The notes under the pieces are model-generated. The model was given only the letters and a program-made list of their open reading frames with translations. It was not told where the DNA came from and did no database searches. Below are positions 56,803 through 64,000 of a DNA stretch of 64,000 nt, one piece after another. The DNA is taken from NCBI RefSeq assembly GCF_000515275.1, contig NZ_KI911560.1:2108001-2172000 (forward strand). The letters run 5' to 3'. Both the position numbers and the translations under genes were made by a program. This DNA comes from Methylophilus sp. 5 (GTDB lineage: Bacteria > Pseudomonadota > Gammaproteobacteria > Burkholderiales > Methylophilaceae). Within the stretch, counting starts at the first letter, position 1. The number at the start of each line of letters is the position of its first letter.

Positions 56803-56824
56803 GCCAGCCTGCGACCAGGCTGGC
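56803..56824. terminator. Hairpin between ispB and a convergent unknown gene
   Basis: GCCAGCCTG and CAGGCTGGC form a perfect 9-base stem with a CGAC loop. The downstream T-run is short, so it may be a weak terminator or an RNA stop structure. Confidence 0.55.
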
Positions 56825-56834
56825 GTTGGCATGT

Positions 56835-57245
56835 TTAGTTTAAGGCGATGGGTTCACCACTGACGTGGTAATAACTAAGACGAGCACAATCGTTGGTGGC
56901 ATTGGTGAGTGCGCCGTCAAACAGTGACTGACCATTTACATCTACCACGGCATAACCGTTGTGATACAGCGTGACTTCGGCCTGCATGTCTTTTTCAAGC
57001 AGTTTGGCTTTGGGTAACCCATGTGCTTGTAGTGAGCGCATGGCAAAGCTGATGCAGTTTTCCTCTTCCTCTTCACTGTAGACTTCCCAGTGTGATTGTC
57101 CGGTCAGTTTTGTCAGCCATCCTGGCAAGTCAACTTCTACCCGGCAAATCACGGGCTGATCCCAGGCGGGATGCTCGGCTTGATTCAACTCAACCTGATT
57201 GAGACCTGCTTCGGTCGGTGGCGTAAATTTGATTTGATCAGACAT
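56835..57245 (-). CDS. Conserved-type hypothetical protein, 136 residues
   Basis: A 136-residue soluble protein. It shows FTPPTEAGLNQVELNQAEH, then PVICRVEVDLPGWLTKLTGQ, the acidic cluster SEEEEENCISFAMRSL, and a C-terminal part ending CARLSYYHVSGEPIALN. No signal peptide and no known domain were recognised. The start at 57245 has GAAGGA eight bases upstream (the TTG two codons earlier is less likely). It is convergent with ispB and divergent from pilD. Function unknown. Confidence 0.8.
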   Translation of the reverse strand: MSDQIKFTPPTEAGLNQVELNQAEHPAWDQPVICRVEVDLPGWLTKLTGQSHWEVYSEEEEENCISFAMRSLQAHGLPKAKLLEKDMQAEVTLYHNGYAVVDVNGQSLFDGALTNATNDCARLSYYHVSGEPIALN

Positions 57246-57460
57246 AGGCAACTTCCTTCACTTGATAACGGATGTCACTTAAACACAGATGCGCGCTAGA
57301 TTAGCTGCACTGTAATGTTCATCTTACACATAAATGGTGCCAGGCAAGTGATTTTCAAGGCAGGTAAAGCAGCTTTTAAACAGGTTTTGCCGTCTTTTAG
57401 CCTTGCTTACTTGCATTAACGATGCGATCATGCAGCAACCTTAACATTGTTATCGGTATC

Positions 57461-58333
57461 ATGTCAGAAATCCTTGAACCTGTTTTAAGTTTATTGCAAA
57501 CACAGCCACATTTTTTACAAGCGGCGTGCTTATTGATTGGCTTGCTGGTGGGGAGTTTCCTCAATGTGGTGATTCACCGGCTACCAAAAATGATGGAGCG
57601 CGAGTGGCATGCCAGTTGCCTGGATTTACAGGGGCAAACTGCGCCAGAGCAACCCAAATATAACCTCGTCGTACCGCGTTCTGCTTGCCCGCAATGCGGA
57701 CATCAAATTAGTGCCCTGGAAAATATCCCTGTGGTCAGCTACCTGTTTTTACGCGGGCGTTGCCGTGGCTGTCAGGCGCAGATTTCCGTACGTTATCCCT
57801 TGGTAGAGTTGCTGACTGGCTTGCTGTCGCTAGCCGTGGCCGTGCAATATGGTTACAGCATGCTCACCTTGTTTGCTTTGGTGTTTGTGTTTGCCTTGGT
57901 GGCCTTGACCTTTATCGACTTTGATACCCAATTACTCCCCGACGATATTACGCTGCCTTTGTTATGGCTGGGCTTGTTGCTCAATATCAAATATGGCTTT
58001 ACCGACCTTACCTCGGCGGTAGTTGGCGCCATGGCAGGCTACCTGGTGTTATGGTCAGTGTATTGGTTGTTTAAACTGGTCACGGGTAAAGAGGGCATGG
58101 GCTATGGCGACTTTAAACTGTTAGCGGCGATTGGTGCCTGGTTTGGCTGGCAATTACTACCGGCGGTGATTTTACTGAGCTCTGTGGTTGGCAGTGTGAT
58201 CGGCATTGGCTTGATTCTGCTTAAAGGTAAAACACGCCAAACAGCGATTCCGTTTGGCCCATTTTTAGCGTTGGGCGGCATTGCTGCCTTGTTTTACGGG
58301 CAGACATTGGCTGCTTATTATTTAGTGCCATAG
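57461..58333 (+). CDS. pilD: Prepilin peptidase / N-methyltransferase PilD
   Basis: PilD cleaves and methylates type IV prepilins and pseudopilins at the inner membrane. The chosen 290-residue form has MLLIGLLVGSFLNVVIHRLPKMM-type sequence, the zinc pairs SACPQCGHQ and GRCRGCQAQ, and the aspartyl-protease motifs FIDFDTQLLPD and GYGDFKLLA with the catalytic Asp residues. The start MSEILEPVL at 57461 is chosen over 57422. pilB and pilC, common neighbours, are absent. coaE starts ten bases later and zapD and yacG follow, the known order. Confidence 0.95.
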   Translation: MSEILEPVLSLLQTQPHFLQAACLLIGLLVGSFLNVVIHRLPKMMEREWHASCLDLQGQTAPEQPKYNLVVPRSACPQCGHQISALENIPVVSYLFLRGRCRGCQAQISVRYPLVELLTGLLSLAVAVQYGYSMLTLFALVFVFALVALTFIDFDTQLLPDDITLPLLWLGLLLNIKYGFTDLTSAVVGAMAGYLVLWSVYWLFKLVTGKEGMGYGDFKLLAAIGAWFGWQLLPAVILLSSVVGSVIGIGLILLKGKTRQTAIPFGPFLALGGIAALFYGQTLAAYYLVP

Positions 58334-58343
58334 CGGAGTATTC

Positions 58344-58943
58344 ATGAGCAAAGTGGTGGCAGTGACCGGTGGCATTGGCAGCGGTAAAACAGAAGTCTGT
58401 AATTGTTTCACGGCGCTGGGTGTGCCTGTGGTCGATTTAGACCATATTGCGCATGACATGAGTGCGCCGAACAGCTCCGCCATGCAAGGAGTGCGTGCGC
58501 ATTTTGGCGACAGTATGTTTGATGCTAACGGACAACTTAACCGCGCCAAATTACGCGAGCTAGTGTTTGCTGAACCAGATGCGCTTGATCAGCTCAACCA
58601 GATTATGCACCCGGCAATCCGGCAAGAGGCGATGCAACAGATCGCGCAACATGCAGATGCTTATGTGGTGCTGGCGATTCCGCTACTGGTTGAAAGCCGC
58701 GAAGATTGGCAGATGATAGATCACGTGCTGGTGGTGGATTGCGATGAGCAGATGCAACTTACGCGCGTAGTACAACGCAGCCAGTTATCAGAAGGCATGG
58801 CACAGGCCATGATTGCCGCCCAAAGCAGCCGCGAGGCACGTTTAGCCATTGCGGACACTGTGATTGAAAATGACCAAACATTGGATAATTTGCAGGAAAA
58901 AGTGCTAGAGTTTCATAAAAATTTCTCTAAGACTTGCCAGTGA
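58344..58943 (+). CDS. coaE: Dephospho-CoA kinase CoaE
   Basis: CoaE phosphorylates dephospho-CoA in the last step of coenzyme A synthesis. The 199 residues show the P-loop TGGIGSGKTEVCNCF (residues 7-21), the DLDHIAHDM motif and ALLVESREDWQMIDHVLVVD-type sequence (read as IPLLVESR then DHVLVVDCDEQMQL). It starts ten bases after pilD and precedes zapD by 69 bases. Its ribosome site is GCGGAG. Confidence 0.96.
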   Translation: MSKVVAVTGGIGSGKTEVCNCFTALGVPVVDLDHIAHDMSAPNSSAMQGVRAHFGDSMFDANGQLNRAKLRELVFAEPDALDQLNQIMHPAIRQEAMQQIAQHADAYVVLAIPLLVESREDWQMIDHVLVVDCDEQMQLTRVVQRSQLSEGMAQAMIAAQSSREARLAIADTVIENDQTLDNLQEKVLEFHKNFSKTCQ

Positions 58944-59012
58944 ATGAAAAGGGTTTCATAATCAGGCTTTTATTGCATACTTTTCAAGTATCAGCTGACA
59001 GAAAAGGCTGCC

Positions 59013-59786
59013 GTGTCGAGCTACGAGTTTCCATTTAACGAGCGCATCAGAACTTATCTCCGCCTAGAGGATTTGTTCGTCAAGATGTTGCACCACATTG
59101 AGATTGGGCATGAAATCAGTCACCATGTGGCATTGATTTCCATGCTGCAAATCCTCGATTTAATTGATCGCGGCGACTTGAAAGTCGATTTGCTGCAAGA
59201 GCTGGACCGTCACAAAGTCCAGTTGTCTTTCCTGCAAACCAATCCTAATATTGACCAGCACGCGCTGGCGAGCACTTTGTCCAGCCTGGATCGTTGCGCC
59301 ACGGCTTTGCGCGCAGATCATCAAAAACTGGGTCAGTCATTGCGTGAAAACGACTGGCTAATGAGCGTCAAGCAACGCACTGGCATTCCTGGCGGTGTCT
59401 GTGAGTTTGACTTGCCTTCTTATCGTCATTGGCTATACCTGGGCGTAGAGCGCCGTAAGAGCGATTTTAATAACTGGCTTGCCCGGTTGATGCCCATGTA
59501 TGAATCCATCCGCCTGATTCTGCAGTTGTTGCGCGGTAGCGGCCAGGTACTGTCACTGGTAGCGCATCATGGGGCTTACCAGCAGCAATTGTCCGGCCAC
59601 AAACCAGCGCAATTGTTGCGTATTGAAATCGACCACGATGAATGCTTCCCCGAAGTCAGCGCCAATAAATACGCCATCAACATCCGCTTTCAAAAGCTTG
59701 ATTTTGTGCAACGGCCCAAAGGCTGTGAGCAAGATATTCCGTTTAAGATGATCGTCTGTAACTTTACCGGAACGGCACACAATTGA
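59013..59786 (+). CDS. zapD: Cell division protein ZapD
   Basis: ZapD crosslinks FtsZ filaments at the division site. The 257 residues fit DUF1342: [36 protein letters not shown] '[20 protein letters not shown]', [20 protein letters not shown], and [20 protein letters not shown]. The start is GTG at 59013 with AAAGG upstream. It follows coaE and overlaps yacG by four bases. Confidence 0.94.
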   Translation: MSSYEFPFNERIRTYLRLEDLFVKMLHHIEIGHEISHHVALISMLQILDLIDRGDLKVDLLQELDRHKVQLSFLQTNPNIDQHALASTLSSLDRCATALRADHQKLGQSLRENDWLMSVKQRTGIPGGVCEFDLPSYRHWLYLGVERRKSDFNNWLARLMPMYESIRLILQLLRGSGQVLSLVAHHGAYQQQLSGHKPAQLLRIEIDHDECFPEVSANKYAINIRFQKLDFVQRPKGCEQDIPFKMIVCNFTGTAHN

Positions 59787-59974
59787 CGCAGCCCGCCGTA
59801 AAAGCCCGCAAGGTCGCTTGCCCTGCCTGTGGCGAAACCTCAGAATACTCAACCGCCAACCCTTATAGGCCGTTTTGCAGCGAGCGCTGCAAACTGGTCG
59901 ACTTAGGTGATTGGGCCACTGAGAAATTTCGCATTCCAGATAACACGCCCCCAGATATGTTTGAGCCGGAATAA
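59783..59974 (+). CDS. yacG: DNA gyrase inhibitor YacG
   Basis: YacG is a small zinc protein that binds GyrB and inhibits DNA gyrase. The 63 residues show two CxxC-type pairs in [11 protein letters not shown] and [19 protein letters not shown]. The start is TTG at 59783, overlapping the end of zapD by four bases; no in-frame ATG exists nearby. In betaproteobacteria yacG is usually followed by the Nudix/ThiE gene, but here four other genes stand between. Confidence 0.94.
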   Translation: MTQPAVKARKVACPACGETSEYSTANPYRPFCSERCKLVDLGDWATEKFRIPDNTPPDMFEPE

Positions 59975-59995
59975 TCGGCGCCTAGGATATAAGAT

Positions 59996-60439
59996 ATGCA
60001 CGCCCCTCATTTTTTATTACGCATGATTGTGAGCATTTGCCTGCTGGGGGTCGCTGTATTAGCACAAGCTGACGTGAAAATGACCGATGCCTGGGTGCGC
60101 GCCTCTAACCCAGGCCAATCTGTAGCTGCTGCATATATCACCCTCTCGAGCCCGCAAGACGTCACGCTGGTGTATGCTGAAACTGAGCGCGCTGGCACGG
60201 TAGAAATGCACAGTATGACCATGCAAAATGGCGTCATGAAAATGCGGAGTATGGAAGAACTACCCGTGCCTGCAGGCAAACCAGTCAAACTCGCCCCCGG
60301 TGGTTTACACCTGATGCTGTTTGAGTTCCCAACACCGTTTAAAGCAGGCGAACAAGTCAAATTCAGATTATGTTTTAAAGACAAACAGGGCAAAATTACG
60401 GATCAGTTTGTCACCATGCCAGTGAAAGCCGCACCCTAA
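59996..60439 (+). CDS. Periplasmic copper chaperone PCu(A)C
   Basis: An exported 147-residue protein of the PCu(A)C family, which binds Cu(I) and helps insert copper into cytochrome oxidase. It has an N-terminal signal (up to about VLAQA, residue 25) and the family region AWVRASNPGQSVAAAYITL, VEMHSMTMQNGVMKMRSME, and GGLHLMLFEFPTPFKAGE, in which the His and Met residues of H(M)X10MX21HXM are present. It is close after yacG (21 bases). A weak ribosome site leaves the exact start open (60023 is a second ATG). Confidence 0.92.
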   Translation: MHAPHFLLRMIVSICLLGVAVLAQADVKMTDAWVRASNPGQSVAAAYITLSSPQDVTLVYAETERAGTVEMHSMTMQNGVMKMRSMEELPVPAGKPVKLAPGGLHLMLFEFPTPFKAGEQVKFRLCFKDKQGKITDQFVTMPVKAAP

Positions 60440-60479
60440 TCATCACTTTCCTGATATAAAACTAGGTTTGTAGTCGGTG

Positions 60480-60710
60480 TTATTTGTGGTCTTTGGCAAA
60501 CGTCGCCATATACAAACCTTCAACCTCAGCTCTCGCCCACGGCGTCCTGCGTAAAAACTTCAGACTGGACTTCACTGAAGGGTCACTCTTAAAGCAGTTG
60601 ATATTCACCCGTTGCGCAAGCTTATCCCAGCCGTAATGGTCGACCAGTCGTTCGATAACGTGCTCAAGCGTCAGGCCGTGTAAGGGGTTGTTTGGTTGTT
60701 GTGTGTTCAT
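60480..60710 (-). CDS. VF530-family DNA-binding protein
   Basis: A 76-residue protein of the VF530 (DUF2132) family: [41 protein letters not shown] and [13 protein letters not shown]. Structural studies of VF530 show a helical fold proposed to bind DNA; the role is unknown. The start is MNTQQPN at 60710; the frame is open four codons further. It is convergent with the copper chaperone gene. Confidence 0.9.
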   Translation of the reverse strand: MNTQQPNNPLHGLTLEHVIERLVDHYGWDKLAQRVNINCFKSDPSVKSSLKFLRRTPWARAEVEGLYMATFAKDHK

Positions 60711-60741
60711 GTATTCAGTCAATAGAAGTTCAATCGGTCGC

Positions 60742-61665
60742 TTACTCGGTGCTCAAGCAAGCTTTCGCTTGCGCTGGAATGGTTAGGCGGCATAGTGGTT
60801 CTTTATGAGCGCCGACTGGAGAAAATACGGGTTTGGTTTCCATGGATGCTGTGAATTCAGGCGTAGAGTATATATATCGAAACTCGTCGCCCTGTTTTTG
60901 GAACAATAGTAGAGTTCCTTCAGTACTAGCAATCACGTTGGCGTTGCCAATGAACTCCTTTGTGATGATCATATGTGGTTCGTCATTCCGCAATAAACTT
61001 GCGCGCATACTACCCATGAAAAATGCCGTGACAATAAGAGCCGCTGTCGCTGTTACAAATGCGGCAGATGCAGCACGCCCCGACCGAGCTGAGCGTCTTT
61101 TAATTTTTTTGATGAAAATAATTGGACTTGGTTGAAGAAAAAATCCGGCTCTAACAAGTCCCGACAGGACAACAAATATAATGGATGTGAAGAGTCCAAC
61201 GCCGGAAAGCCAGGTCATCGTGAATTTCACATATATGGCCAACATCACTAAAAGGAATAAAGATGCTTGAAGGATGATCCAAATATATCCTTCCCATTTG
61301 ATAGTTGCGGTATGTGATTTGACGAAACGGCGCTGATGTGACCAGTTCATTTTTCTGAGGAGTCCGCATTCCAGTCTATCGGCAGCAGCTAAAAGTGGAA
61401 GCGCAAAAAGTTGGAATATAGATGCCAACACCCGCGCAAAAACTGCACAAAAAAACACATAAAACAGAAATGTAGCGGTCACGCCTGTAACTAGAGGCAA
61501 TCCGGCAACGGCAACGATTTGTAATGGGACTTTCATCAAAAAGCCAGCATAGTGGGCTAGCGATAAAGATAGCATCGCTAGGATGCCTGAGAGCAGAGAT
61601 GCTTTTCGATCCCACGCCTCATGAAGCCAGTCCTGTTTAATGGATAGCTTGGGCTTATGTGCCAC
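60742..61665 (-). CDS. Polytopic membrane protein, unrecognised, AT-richer region
   Basis: A 307-residue protein with about five to six predicted helices: [43 protein letters not shown] segments, [37 protein letters not shown] and [18 protein letters not shown]. The last 90 residues are hydrophilic with beta character, probably periplasmic. No family was recognised. Base composition is visibly more AT-rich than its neighbours and it interrupts a conserved gene order, so recent gain is plausible. A few possible ribosome sites lie upstream; the chosen ATG has none that is strong. Confidence 0.7.
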   Translation of the reverse strand: MAHKPKLSIKQDWLHEAWDRKASLLSGILAMLSLSLAHYAGFLMKVPLQIVAVAGLPLVTGVTATFLFYVFFCAVFARVLASIFQLFALPLLAAADRLECGLLRKMNWSHQRRFVKSHTATIKWEGYIWIILQASLFLLVMLAIYVKFTMTWLSGVGLFTSIIFVVLSGLVRAGFFLQPSPIIFIKKIKRRSARSGRAASAAFVTATAALIVTAFFMGSMRASLLRNDEPHMIITKEFIGNANVIASTEGTLLLFQKQGDEFRYIYSTPEFTASMETKPVFSPVGAHKEPLCRLTIPAQAKACLSTE

Positions 61666-61874
61666 GATTGATACGCCTTTCAGTGTGGGCTAAATCATGT
61701 AGTGAACAGCTTCTCATTGTTTGGCTATGGCGTTGAATAAATAAATCGTATTGTGCTTCAGGATCGTGATTTTCTTCGCCGCAATCAATGACTAAATCAC
61801 ATTTTATGTTTTTTATCTTTTACCTCTGACGTTTGCAATAAGGGACCACTCAACGGTCTATCACTGTTTCAACG
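61666..61874. other. AT-rich gap in the putative insert
   Basis: These 209 bases lie between the membrane protein and the exported protein in the AT-rich insert. No ORF with a ribosome site, RNA gene or clear hairpin was found. It should hold the promoter of the minus-strand membrane protein gene. Confidence 0.5.
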
Positions 61875-62327
61875 TTAATTCGCAGTATTGATCTCTCGCG
61901 ACATAAAGTCATACTGACGTCGATTCACGTCCCTGATTTTATAAATAATAGACTGAATTCTAATAACATCATCGCAACTCTCAGGCATATTTGATGTTCT
62001 GCCTTTGTTAAAAGTCTTCACGATGCTGATGATCTCAGCTAATAGAGGTTGTTTTTCAACCTCAAATGTTGAGAACTCTGGAGACGAGAGTATTTTTCTA
62101 AAAAAGCTGGACTGATCTTCTCTGGACCAGTGCAATCGTTGTGCAGTGGCTTGGACTTCCTTGTCAATTTCAATCTCGCGCGAATGCTGGTCTTCCTTGA
62201 TTGATTTCAAAAATGACTCAACGTGTATGTGTGCATTTGCCAAGTCATCAGTGTTATTACAGATATCTGATTGAGCAAAAGCAGTGTTACCAATGATGAG
62301 AATAATTAACCAGAGAAATTTCTTCAT
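61875..62327 (-). CDS. Exported protein of unknown function in the AT-rich insert
   Basis: A 150-residue protein with a clear signal peptide (MKKFLWLIILIIGNTAFAQ). The mature part is mostly alpha-helical and charged: FLKSIKEDQHSREIEIDKEV, WSREDQSSFFRKILSSPEFS, and a C-terminal part SIIYKIRDVNRRQYDFMSRE. Two cysteines at CNNTDD and SCDDV could form a disulfide. No family was recognised. The region is AT-rich with odd codon use relative to the window. It is the first of two minus-strand genes in this insert; the Nudix-ThiE gene ends 22 bases upstream of its start codon. Confidence 0.75.
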   Translation of the reverse strand: MKKFLWLIILIIGNTAFAQSDICNNTDDLANAHIHVESFLKSIKEDQHSREIEIDKEVQATAQRLHWSREDQSSFFRKILSSPEFSTFEVEKQPLLAEIISIVKTFNKGRTSNMPESCDDVIRIQSIIYKIRDVNRRQYDFMSREINTAN

Positions 62328-62349
62328 GATGATATTTAAGCTTTAATGG

Positions 62350-63300
62350 TTACCATAGTGCGCGTTGCATCGAGATACCGCGCGCACCACAGGCTTGTGC
62401 TTGTGAAAGATGCGCTGGCCGCATACCGCCTAAGCCATATACTGGAGTTTCCAGGCCATTCAGCATTTCACCAAATTTCTCCCACCCTAATCCAGCGGCT
62501 TCCGGGTGGCTTTTTGTCGGTAGCACAGGCGAGAGCAGGGCAAAGTCTAGTTGCAGGGCTTGTGTCTGTTGTAACTGAGCGATGTCGTGGCAAGAGCCGC
62601 CAACTAATAAATTTTCCGGTTTTTGTGTGAGTGCCATCAGGCGTTGGCTATTTAAATGCACACCCTGGTAGCCGAGTTGTTGCGCTTGTTCTGGGCTGCC
62701 ATTGAGCAGGCAACGGCAGTTGTAAGCGGCGCACAACTTTAGTACTTGTTCACTTAATTGGGCCAGCGCTTCGCTATCAAGTTGAGGTTCGCGGATTTGC
62801 AGCAGTTGCAGGCCTTGGTCGAGTTGCTGTTTTAGCGCGTGCAAGAAGGCGGCTTCGCCCATTTCTTGCAGATTGCTGATGGCGTAAATAGGGGGCAGGC
62901 TCAGTGCTTGCATAATCGGCGCGTTGGCGGGCAATACGGGGCTGACATTAAGGTTGCGTGGATGTTGCCATGCAAATTGCTGGCCTTCGCGCGCGGTGAG
63001 ATCACCTTGCCAGGCATGCACAAAGAAAAAGTGCAGCAGTACGGTTTTGGCTTCGGCGTCATGCGTGGCCGGATAGTCGTAGCGGCGTTTAATCCAGGGT
63101 TGTATTTGGGTGGGCGTGACGCCGAGTTCTTCTTGCGATTCACGAATCAATGCGTGTTCTGGTGTTTCGCCAGATTCAATTTTGCCGCCAGGAAACTCCC
63201 ACCAGCCAGCCCAGCCTTTGCCGTTTGGGCGGCTGGCGAGCAGGTATTCGCCATTGGGTTTGGTTAAAATGGCAACGGCGACTTGAACGAGTTTGGTCAT
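62350..63300 (-). CDS. Nudix hydrolase-ThiE-like fusion protein
   Basis: A 316-residue fusion. The N-terminal 130 residues are an 8-oxo-dGTPase-type Nudix domain with the Nudix box GGKIESGETPEHALIRESQEELG (residues about 38-60; REXXEE intact in RESQEELG). The C-terminal part (about 135-316) resembles thiamine phosphate synthase ThiE: LQLLQIREPQLDSEALAQL, VHLNSQRLMAL and SPVLPTKSHPEAAGLGW, GLGGM, but lacks parts of the phosphate-binding site. Such fusions are known in proteobacteria and are of uncertain function in the second half. It follows the DUF815 ATPase gene on the same strand by 51 bases. Confidence 0.92.
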   Translation of the reverse strand: MTKLVQVAVAILTKPNGEYLLASRPNGKGWAGWWEFPGGKIESGETPEHALIRESQEELGVTPTQIQPWIKRRYDYPATHDAEAKTVLLHFFFVHAWQGDLTAREGQQFAWQHPRNLNVSPVLPANAPIMQALSLPPIYAISNLQEMGEAAFLHALKQQLDQGLQLLQIREPQLDSEALAQLSEQVLKLCAAYNCRCLLNGSPEQAQQLGYQGVHLNSQRLMALTQKPENLLVGGSCHDIAQLQQTQALQLDFALLSPVLPTKSHPEAAGLGWEKFGEMLNGLETPVYGLGGMRPAHLSQAQACGARGISMQRALW

Positions 63301-63351
63301 ATTTTTAGCTGCAGATTCATGCGGGTGCCCGCAGGTGGTTGGTGAGTGTGT

Positions 63352-64000
63352 TTATGGCGCGAGTTGCAGTTTGCCAGCGTAGTCTTTGGCAAACTGGTAG
63401 GCGACACGGCCACTGCGCGCACCACGGGTATGGTAAAACTGCAGGGCAGCATGGCGTGCTGCATCATCCATGCTAATGCCAAAGGTGTCTAGCCAATGTT
63501 CGGCAATGCTCAGGTACTCGTCCTGGTCAAAACTGTAAAACGATAGCCATAACCCAAAACGCTCGGCCAGCGAGGTTTTTTCGTCTATGGTGTCGTTTTG
63601 GCGGATTTCACCTTTATCGACGATCGGCTGGTTGTCTGCCATGTATTCCGGCATCAGGTTTTTGCGGTTAGAGGTGGCGTACACCAGCACGTTGGCGGAG
63701 CCATGTTCAATCGAGCCGTCAAGAATCACTTTGAGCGCTTTGTAGCCGATGTCGTTGGCTTCAAAGGTGAGGTCATCACAAAAGATAATAAATTTTTCTG
63801 GCCGTTGGCGGAGTAATTGCGTGATTTGCGGCAGGTCGGTTAAATCCTGTTTTTCAACCTCGATCAGCCGCAGGCCATCTGCGGCATAGGCATTGAGCAC
63901 TGCTTTGACCAATGACGACTTACCAGTGCCGCGGGCGCCGGTGAGTAACACATGATTGGCAGGCAGGCCTTGCAAAAACTGGCGTGTATTACGCACCACC
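63352..64000 (-). CDS. DUF815-family AAA-type ATPase (5' end outside window)
   Basis: The frame is open to the window edge at 64000, so the N-terminal part (perhaps 60-80 residues) is missing. The remaining 216 residues show a Walker A motif LLTGARGTGKSSLVKAVLNA and Walker B-like FIIFCDDLTFEANDIGYKAL, then VLVYATSNRKNLMPEYM and DEKTSLAERFGLWLSFYSF, the DUF815 signature. The family is AAA-like and often sits beside Nudix-ThiE genes; function is unknown. Confidence 0.9.
   Translation of the reverse strand, partial: VVRNTRQFLQGLPANHVLLTGARGTGKSSLVKAVLNAYAADGLRLIEVEKQDLTDLPQITQLLRQRPEKFIIFCDDLTFEANDIGYKALKVILDGSIEHGSANVLVYATSNRKNLMPEYMADNQPIVDKGEIRQNDTIDEKTSLAERFGLWLSFYSFDQDEYLSIAEHWLDTFGISMDDAARHAALQFYHTRGARSGRVAYQFAKDYAGKLQLAP

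Noticed and set aside
56803..56824. Perfect hairpin after ispB as a possible small RNA
   Set aside because: It is a simple stem of nine bases between convergent genes, with no promoter, and better explained as a transcript end.

Overview
The window looks like ordinary chromosome from a betaproteobacterium, most likely a methylotroph of the Methylophilaceae (Methylophilus/Methylovorus type). This is inferred from betaproteobacterial gene neighbourhoods (pilD-coaE-zapD-yacG-Nudix/ThiE-DUF815 ATPase, lpxK-Trm112-kdsB, bolA-yciI-yciB, a Gcr-type membrane 'recombinase'), a PEP-CTERM protein, and a PQQ-type sorbosone dehydrogenase beside a flavocytochrome c. No rRNA lies in the window, so the genus is not settled. 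Coding density is high, no gap between genes reaches 300 bases, and no prophage, transposase or CRISPR array was seen.

Layout. 1-1.9 kb: end of lpxK, Trm112-like protein and kdsB (lipopolysaccharide synthesis). 1.9-8.1 kb, minus strand: PEP-CTERM protein, then sucC-sucD-ankyrin protein-nadE-glnB-DUF486. 8.2-10.7 kb: a membrane-anchored c-type cytochrome protein, serB, a cold-shock gene and a second-type infA. 10.7-14.1 kb: a ferritin-like DUF455 protein, an OmpR-family two-component system with four tandem 11-base repeats upstream, and a small exported peptide. 14.2-18.5 kb: a five-gene exported redox operon (FccA-like cytochrome c, FccB-like flavoprotein, PQQ-type dehydrogenase, an unknown protein, an NHL-type propeller). 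18.7-25.5 kb: ankyrin protein, purL, and feoAB behind a Fur-box-like palindrome. 25.5-35 kb: peptidyl-prolyl isomerase, bolA-yciI-yciB, PHP/YciO/M50 genes, a giant AsmA-like DUF748 protein, corC and an exported unknown protein.

35-49.4 kb: mscL, panC, panD-rsfS-rlmH-phr, mlaA, pmbA and darP (divergent), a TusA-fold protein without its cysteine, the Gcr-like membrane protein, a PDZ protein, mogA-vanZ-thiL-pgpA-pncC in a tightly overlapping run, and a histidine-rich exported protein. 49.6-55.1 kb: recA-recX-alaS, a dispersed-type inverted repeat, lysC. 55.2-55.7 kb: tRNA-Ser(GCU) and tRNA-Arg(ACG). 55.8-64 kb: ispB, pilD-coaE-zapD-yacG, a copper chaperone, and a visibly AT-richer stretch with two unrecognised genes that splits yacG from the Nudix-ThiE fusion and a DUF815 ATPase cut by the window edge.

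Most genes are housekeeping. The parts most worth study are the 14.2-18.5 kb redox operon, the tandem-repeat site in front of the two-component system, the Cys-to-Ser TusA-like protein, the hairpin in the panD leader, the repeat between alaS and lysC, and the AT-rich insert near 60.7-62.3 kb. All family assignments are from reading the sequence, without database searches.
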